Positions 61,045-64,000 of a DNA stretch of 64,000 nt are shown one piece after another (position 1 is the first letter of the stretch; the number at the start of each line of letters is the position of its first letter). The stretch comes from Opitutaceae bacterium (GTDB taxonomy: Bacteria > Verrucomicrobiota > Verrucomicrobiia > Opitutales > Opitutaceae). The DNA is taken from the NCBI GenBank assembly GCA_015075305.1, contig JABTUS010000001.1:62001-126000 (forward strand), read 5' to 3'. The notes beneath the pieces are model-generated. The model was not told where the DNA came from. It worked only from the letters and a program-made list of their open reading frames with translations, and made no database searches. The position numbers and the translations under genes are program-made.

Positions 61045-61428
61045 CTACTCCGTCAATTTGCCATAGGCCAGCGCGTCAAACAGGGAGCCAAGATCGCTCC
61101 CAGCGTCCGGCCGCAACCGCATTATCCAGCCCGCTGTATAGGGATCCTGATTCACCGTCTCCGGTGCCTGCTCCAACTTGAGATTGGCCGCAACCACTTC
61201 ACCCGCAATCGGAGCATAAAGATCGGAGGCAGCCTTCACACTCTCCACGACTCCGAAGACCTCACCCGTCTTGAATCTGCTTCCCACCTTGGGAATCTGG
61301 ACGTAGGTGATGTCGCCCAGCGAATTCTGTGCATAATCGGTGATTCCAACAAGAACCGTTCCGTCGCTTTCCTGTTTCACCCACTCATGCGATTTTGCGT
61401 AATGGAGATCGGCCGGGATTTTGCTCAT
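61045..61428 (-). CDS. gcvH: Glycine cleavage system H protein
   Basis: Lipoyl carrier of 127 aa from MSKIPADLHYAKSHEW. The lipoylated lysine is K65 in VVESVKAASDLYAP. It shuttles the aminomethyl group between P, T and L proteins in glycine breakdown. It is 87 bases after gcvT; gcvP is not in the window. The frame to 61476 adds 16 non-family codons. It is followed after 36 bases by the RND adaptor, suggesting read-through. Confidence 0.95.
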   Translation of the reverse strand: MSKIPADLHYAKSHEWVKQESDGTVLVGITDYAQNSLGDITYVQIPKVGSRFKTGEVFGVVESVKAASDLYAPIAGEVVAANLKLEQAPETVNQDPYTAGWIMRLRPDAGSDLGSLFDALAYGKLTE

Positions 61429-61515
61429 AGTGCGTAAAGGGGCTTGTTGAAACCACCATTGGATCCGAGGAGACATCCTCAGATCAAGTTGGATTTGGAT
61501 GCAATTCGATGCCTG

Positions 61516-62619
61516 TCAGGTCGATTTTCGGAGTTCAACAAAGGGAGGTTTTACGCGGATCAATGGCAGCCGCGCCCCTCGAATCTCCGCAACCAGCGGA
61601 GTGCCCGCGGCAGCGGCATCCACGAGCGCTGATCCAATCGCTTCATTGAGGATCGGGGACAGAGTACCGGAAAGAACACGCCCAACCGGCTCCCCTTCCT
61701 GGGACAGCACGGCAGCCTCGGCTCGCACAATGCGCCGGTCGCCCGTCCTGAAATAAACAACCCTTTTTCCCGGGCCGTTCTTCTTTTCCTCGAGCAGGGT
61801 CGAGCGCCCGATAAAATCCGCTGATTTGTCGAATTTGACGGTCCATCCAAGCCCGGCGGCGATGGGAGAGATCTGATCGGACAATTCATGGCCATGGAGC
61901 GGGTACCCCGCTTCAAGTCGGAGCGAATCGCGCGCGCCCAGGCCCGCCAGCTCAAGCCCATGCGGCAGGCCCGCGGCGACCACCGCCTCGGTCAGCATCA
62001 CCGAATCCGAGGCAGCGTGATACAGCTCAAATCCATCCTCCCCCGTGTAACCGGTGCGGCTGATGATGCATTGCACACCCGCCACCGTGCCCTCGACAAA
62101 ATGGTAGGTTTTCACGCAATCCAGCCGGGCACCCGTCAGGCCCTGGACAATGAGCGATGCCAGAGGTCCTTGGATTGCAATCAAACCGTAGTCACAAGAG
62201 CGATCATTCACTGTCACTGCAAAACGCCCGGCTTCAGCCTCCAGCCAGGCGAGATCGCGCGCGATATTGCCTGCATTTATGCAGAGAAAGTAGTCCTCGG
62301 GAGCCCGCTGATAGACGAGGAGGTCATCAACCACTCCCCCGGTCGGATGACACATCGGCGAGTAGAGGACCCGCCCCGGGAAAAGTGATCCGACGTCGTT
62401 CGTGATGACGTGGTTCAGGAAATCGGCTGCCCCTGGTCCCTTGACGTCGACCTCGCCCATGTGGGAAACGTCAAAGAGCCCGGCGGCCTTTCGGACAGCC
62501 TTGTGTTCCTCAAGAATGCTCCTGTACTGCACGGGCATTTCCCAACCGGCGAAATCCACCATGCGACCGCCATGGGCAACGTGAAATTCATGCAGGCTTG
62601 TCCGTTTCAAACTACTCAT
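61516..62619 (-). CDS. gcvT: Aminomethyltransferase, glycine cleavage T protein
   Basis: Tetrahydrofolate-dependent T protein of 367 aa from MSSLKRTSLHEFHVAHGGRMVDFAGWEMPVQY. LFDVSHMGEVDVKGPGA and FLNHVITNDV belong to the folate fold; SRTGYTGEDGFELY and LGARDSLRLEAGYPLHGHEL (with the catalytic Asp/Arg region) complete the domain. Length is normal. It heads a gcvT-gcvH unit. No glycine riboswitch could be recognised in the 340 bases upstream. Confidence 0.95.
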   Translation of the reverse strand: MSSLKRTSLHEFHVAHGGRMVDFAGWEMPVQYRSILEEHKAVRKAAGLFDVSHMGEVDVKGPGAADFLNHVITNDVGSLFPGRVLYSPMCHPTGGVVDDLLVYQRAPEDYFLCINAGNIARDLAWLEAEAGRFAVTVNDRSCDYGLIAIQGPLASLIVQGLTGARLDCVKTYHFVEGTVAGVQCIISRTGYTGEDGFELYHAASDSVMLTEAVVAAGLPHGLELAGLGARDSLRLEAGYPLHGHELSDQISPIAAGLGWTVKFDKSADFIGRSTLLEEKKNGPGKRVVYFRTGDRRIVRAEAAVLSQEGEPVGRVLSGTLSPILNEAIGSALVDAAAAGTPLVAEIRGARLPLIRVKPPFVELRKST

Positions 62620-62962
62620 TGCGCGCATCACGCCTGACGCACGTCCCATGCGCAAGCGCGCAGTGAGCAAAGGTACAACTGACAGAAATCGACCTACCCG
62701 CCTGCTTGGTCGGGTCCATAGCCATTTTTTCTGCTTGGGTAAATTACTGGCATCCATGGGCTCCGCTTTTCCAACATTCCGAGAGATGCCGATTGCATTC
62801 CTACAGCTGACTGCTCTGCAGTCGCCATAACGGGAGTCATCGAAAACGCAAAAGGCACCGACCAGCCCCAGTTTCTGCCAGGCTACGGCCGCGGCCTCTA
62901 CGCGGGCCTTTCATATGCCTATTGAAGCCGGCCCTTGACGACTGTGCAATAATGCCACCGAC
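62620..62962. other. 343-base divergent gap gcvT / His-rich gene
   Basis: No protein or RNA gene supported. It must hold the promoters of gcvT (minus) and of the His-rich gene (plus). TTGACG at 62935-62940 is too near the ATG at 62963 to be a normal -35 unless the transcript is leaderless. A partly symmetric GTGCAAT-A-ATGCCAC around 62944-62958 was considered as a Zur-type site and is weak. Confidence 0.5.
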
Positions 62963-63322
62963 ATGACGGCTGTGAGAAATCCGGCATTGAGCACACTTGG
63001 TCGAATCCTCTCGACCAGCTGTGCGCTGCTGGTTGTTGCGCTGGCCCTCATGTCGGCGAGCCCGGCGCTTCACGACTGGGCGCACAACATCTCCGGCGAC
63101 CATGCCACGCACGATCACGCAGCCGGGCAAGACAGTTCCGATCACGGCTGCGTGGTGGTTTGGTTTGGAGCCGGGCTCACCGTGGCGAATCCCACGGTCG
63201 CGCCGGATCGGCCTCCGACGTGCAACCTCGCGGAGCCAGTCCACCGAAGCGCACTTGCGCACCCTCGCCGAGTGTCCGGATTCCTGCCACAGGGCCGCGC
63301 GCCGCCCAAGAGTCTGAGTTGA
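62963..63322 (+). CDS. Small His-rich exported protein beside a ZnuD-like receptor
   Basis: 119 aa. A signal or membrane helix spans about 15-35 (STSCALLVVALALMSASPA). Right after it come HDWAHNISGDHATHDHAAGQ and DHGCVVVWF, with eight His plus a Cys in a short span, a likely metal-binding segment facing the periplasm. The rest is low-complexity. It resembles small proteins commonly found beside zinc or copper TonB receptors, but I cannot name a family with certainty. The receptor gene starts 94 bases later, with two hairpins between. Confidence 0.75.
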   Translation: MTAVRNPALSTLGRILSTSCALLVVALALMSASPALHDWAHNISGDHATHDHAAGQDSSDHGCVVVWFGAGLTVANPTVAPDRPPTCNLAEPVHRSALAHPRRVSGFLPQGRAPPKSLS

Positions 63323-63330
63323 ATGGTGGT

Positions 63331-63355
63331 CCGAGACGCCGCAATGGCGTCCCGG
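63331..63355 (+). other. Hairpin 1 in the His-rich/TonB receptor gap
   Basis: 10-position stem CCGAGACGCC / GGCGTCCCGG with one A-C mismatch and a GCAAT loop, followed by TTTGG. A terminator-like shape with a very short U-run; it may cause partial termination so that the small protein is made in excess. Confidence 0.4.
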
Positions 63356-63375
63356 TTTGGACATCAATGCCTGCA

Positions 63376-63398
63376 ATGCGCGCACTGAAAGCGCGCGT
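63376..63398 (+). other. Hairpin 2 in the His-rich/TonB receptor gap
   Basis: GCGCGC / GCGCGC core stem (63378-63383 with 63391-63396), extended by a G-T and an A-T pair, 7-base loop ACTGAAA. It ends 19 bases before the receptor ATG and could occlude its ribosome binding region. Confidence 0.35.
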
Positions 63399-63416
63399 GC
63401 ATCAACCGGATTCAGC

Positions 63417-64000
63417 ATGAATGTTGTACGATTTTCGTTTTCCGCCTGCATCGCAACCACGACCCTTTCCGCGCAAACCGCACACTCCCGGCAACACTCC
63501 GACGAGGAGCCCCTGCACCTCGACCGATTTGTCATCTCGACCTCGCCCTACGCACGATCCCAGGACGAAATCGCCCAGTCTGTTTCAGTCCTCGATGGCA
63601 ACAGACTGGCGCAGCGCCAGGCCACATCGCTGGGCGAACTGCTGGCGGGTGAAACCGGCGTGGCATCCTCCTATTTCGGCCCGGGAGCGAGCCGGCCGAT
63701 CGTGCGGGGCATTGGAGGCGATCGCCTGAAGGTTCTGGAAAACGGCGTCGGCACGATTGACGCATCCATCACAAGTCCGGACCACGCGGTCTCCCTCGAT
63801 CCGCTCCTGATTGAGAAGGTCGAGGTCGTTCGCGGCCCCGCCGCACTGCTCTATGGGGGCAATGCGATAGCCGGTGTCGTGAACACCATCACGCACCGCA
63901 TCCATGAAACCAGACCGGACAAACCCCTCGAAGGTCGCCTCGAGGTCCGCTCGCAATCCGTCAACGATGAGAAGAGCGCCGGACTGCTGCTTGAAGGCGC
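63417..64000 (+). CDS. ZnuD-like TonB-dependent receptor (3' partial)
   Basis: The first 194 codons are in the window; the gene runs off the right edge. A signal-like N-terminus (MNVVRFSFSACIATTTLSAQ) is followed by HLDRFVISTSPYARSQDEIAQ, near the TonB-box region. The plug has SLGELLAGETGVASSYFGPGASRPIVRGIGGDRLKVLENG and SPDHAVSLDPLLIEKVEVVRGPAALLYGG, close in plan to the zinc receptor ZnuD of Neisseria (LGDALG..PGVSS, GASAPVIRG, SPDHA, EILRGPVTLLY). A zinc role fits the adjacent His-rich protein. This is strong on family and moderate on cargo. Confidence 0.9.
   Translation, partial: MNVVRFSFSACIATTTLSAQTAHSRQHSDEEPLHLDRFVISTSPYARSQDEIAQSVSVLDGNRLAQRQATSLGELLAGETGVASSYFGPGASRPIVRGIGGDRLKVLENGVGTIDASITSPDHAVSLDPLLIEKVEVVRGPAALLYGGNAIAGVVNTITHRIHETRPDKPLEGRLEVRSQSVNDEKSAGLLLEG

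Noticed and set aside
62944-62958. Possible Zur box before the His-rich gene
   Set aside because: Symmetry is only partial (5 of 7 positions) and no consensus is matched; kept only as a note.
62620-62962. Glycine riboswitch upstream of gcvT
   Set aside because: The conserved glycine-aptamer core could not be found on the minus strand.

Overview
The window looks like a piece of a GC-rich Gram-negative chromosome. LPS acyltransferase and heptosyltransferase genes, TonB-dependent receptors, an RND pump and Tat/Sec-exported carbohydrate enzymes show a diderm envelope. The overall gene style (eukaryote-like UDP-glucose dehydrogenase, coaE-rho-pilB-pilT-pilB order, sugar locus with MFS + Gfo/Idh + DoxX) suggests Verrucomicrobiota, probably Opitutaceae. 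That assignment is inference from recognition, not from a marker gene or a search. About 48 protein genes and one tRNA are called; there is no rRNA, IS element, prophage or CRISPR array.

Layout. 0-1.8 kb: the end of a GTP-cyclohydrolase-II-like gene without the zinc cysteines, followed by a SIS-domain gene. 1.8-5.3 kb (-): protein quality control, tig-clpP-clpX. 5.3-7.2 kb (+): tsaB-alr, joined by an ATGA overlap. 7.2-8.6 kb (-): an animal-type UDP-glucose dehydrogenase. 8.7-14.3 kb (-): GT9 glycosyltransferase, serS, tilS, ftsH, ending in a strong terminator. 14.5-16.4 kb (+): an unusual lipid A acyltransferase/heptosyltransferase fusion. 16.4-18.4 kb (+): oppD-oppF. 18.4-25.1 kb (-): coaE-rho-pilB-pilT-second GspE/PilB ATPase. 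25.2-26.8 kb (+): comM. 26.8-28.9 kb (-): M29 aminopeptidase and adenosine-deaminase-family gene.

29.1-38.6 kb is a carbohydrate-use locus: MFS transporter, discoidin-like exported protein, Tat-exported Gfo/Idh/MocA oxidoreductase, DoxX membrane protein, and two divergent, large exported proteins of the (alpha/alpha)6 glycosidase type. A tRNA-Leu(GAG) follows. 38.9-50.8 kb is housekeeping: cysE, pyrD, an acidic-tailed unknown protein, hemB, cysS, a TGS-less thrS, a TPR protein, glnB, aspS and an unknown ATP-grasp-like protein. 50.9-54.5 kb: a serine beta-lactamase-like hydrolase and a TonB receptor with an operator-like palindrome over its promoter. 54.8-56.7 kb: typA behind a terminator-like hairpin. 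56.7-62.6 kb (-): gcvT-gcvH followed by an RND adaptor and pump. 63.0-64.0 kb (+): a small His-rich exported protein and a ZnuD-like TonB receptor cut by the window edge, probably a zinc-uptake locus.

I found no single spectacular new system. The best candidates for a second look are the cysteine-less RibA-like/SIS pair at the left edge, the acyltransferase-heptosyltransferase fusion, the palindromic operator with a third half-site at 54.5-54.7 kb, the typA leader terminator, the His-rich protein/ZnuD-like pair, and the carbohydrate locus.
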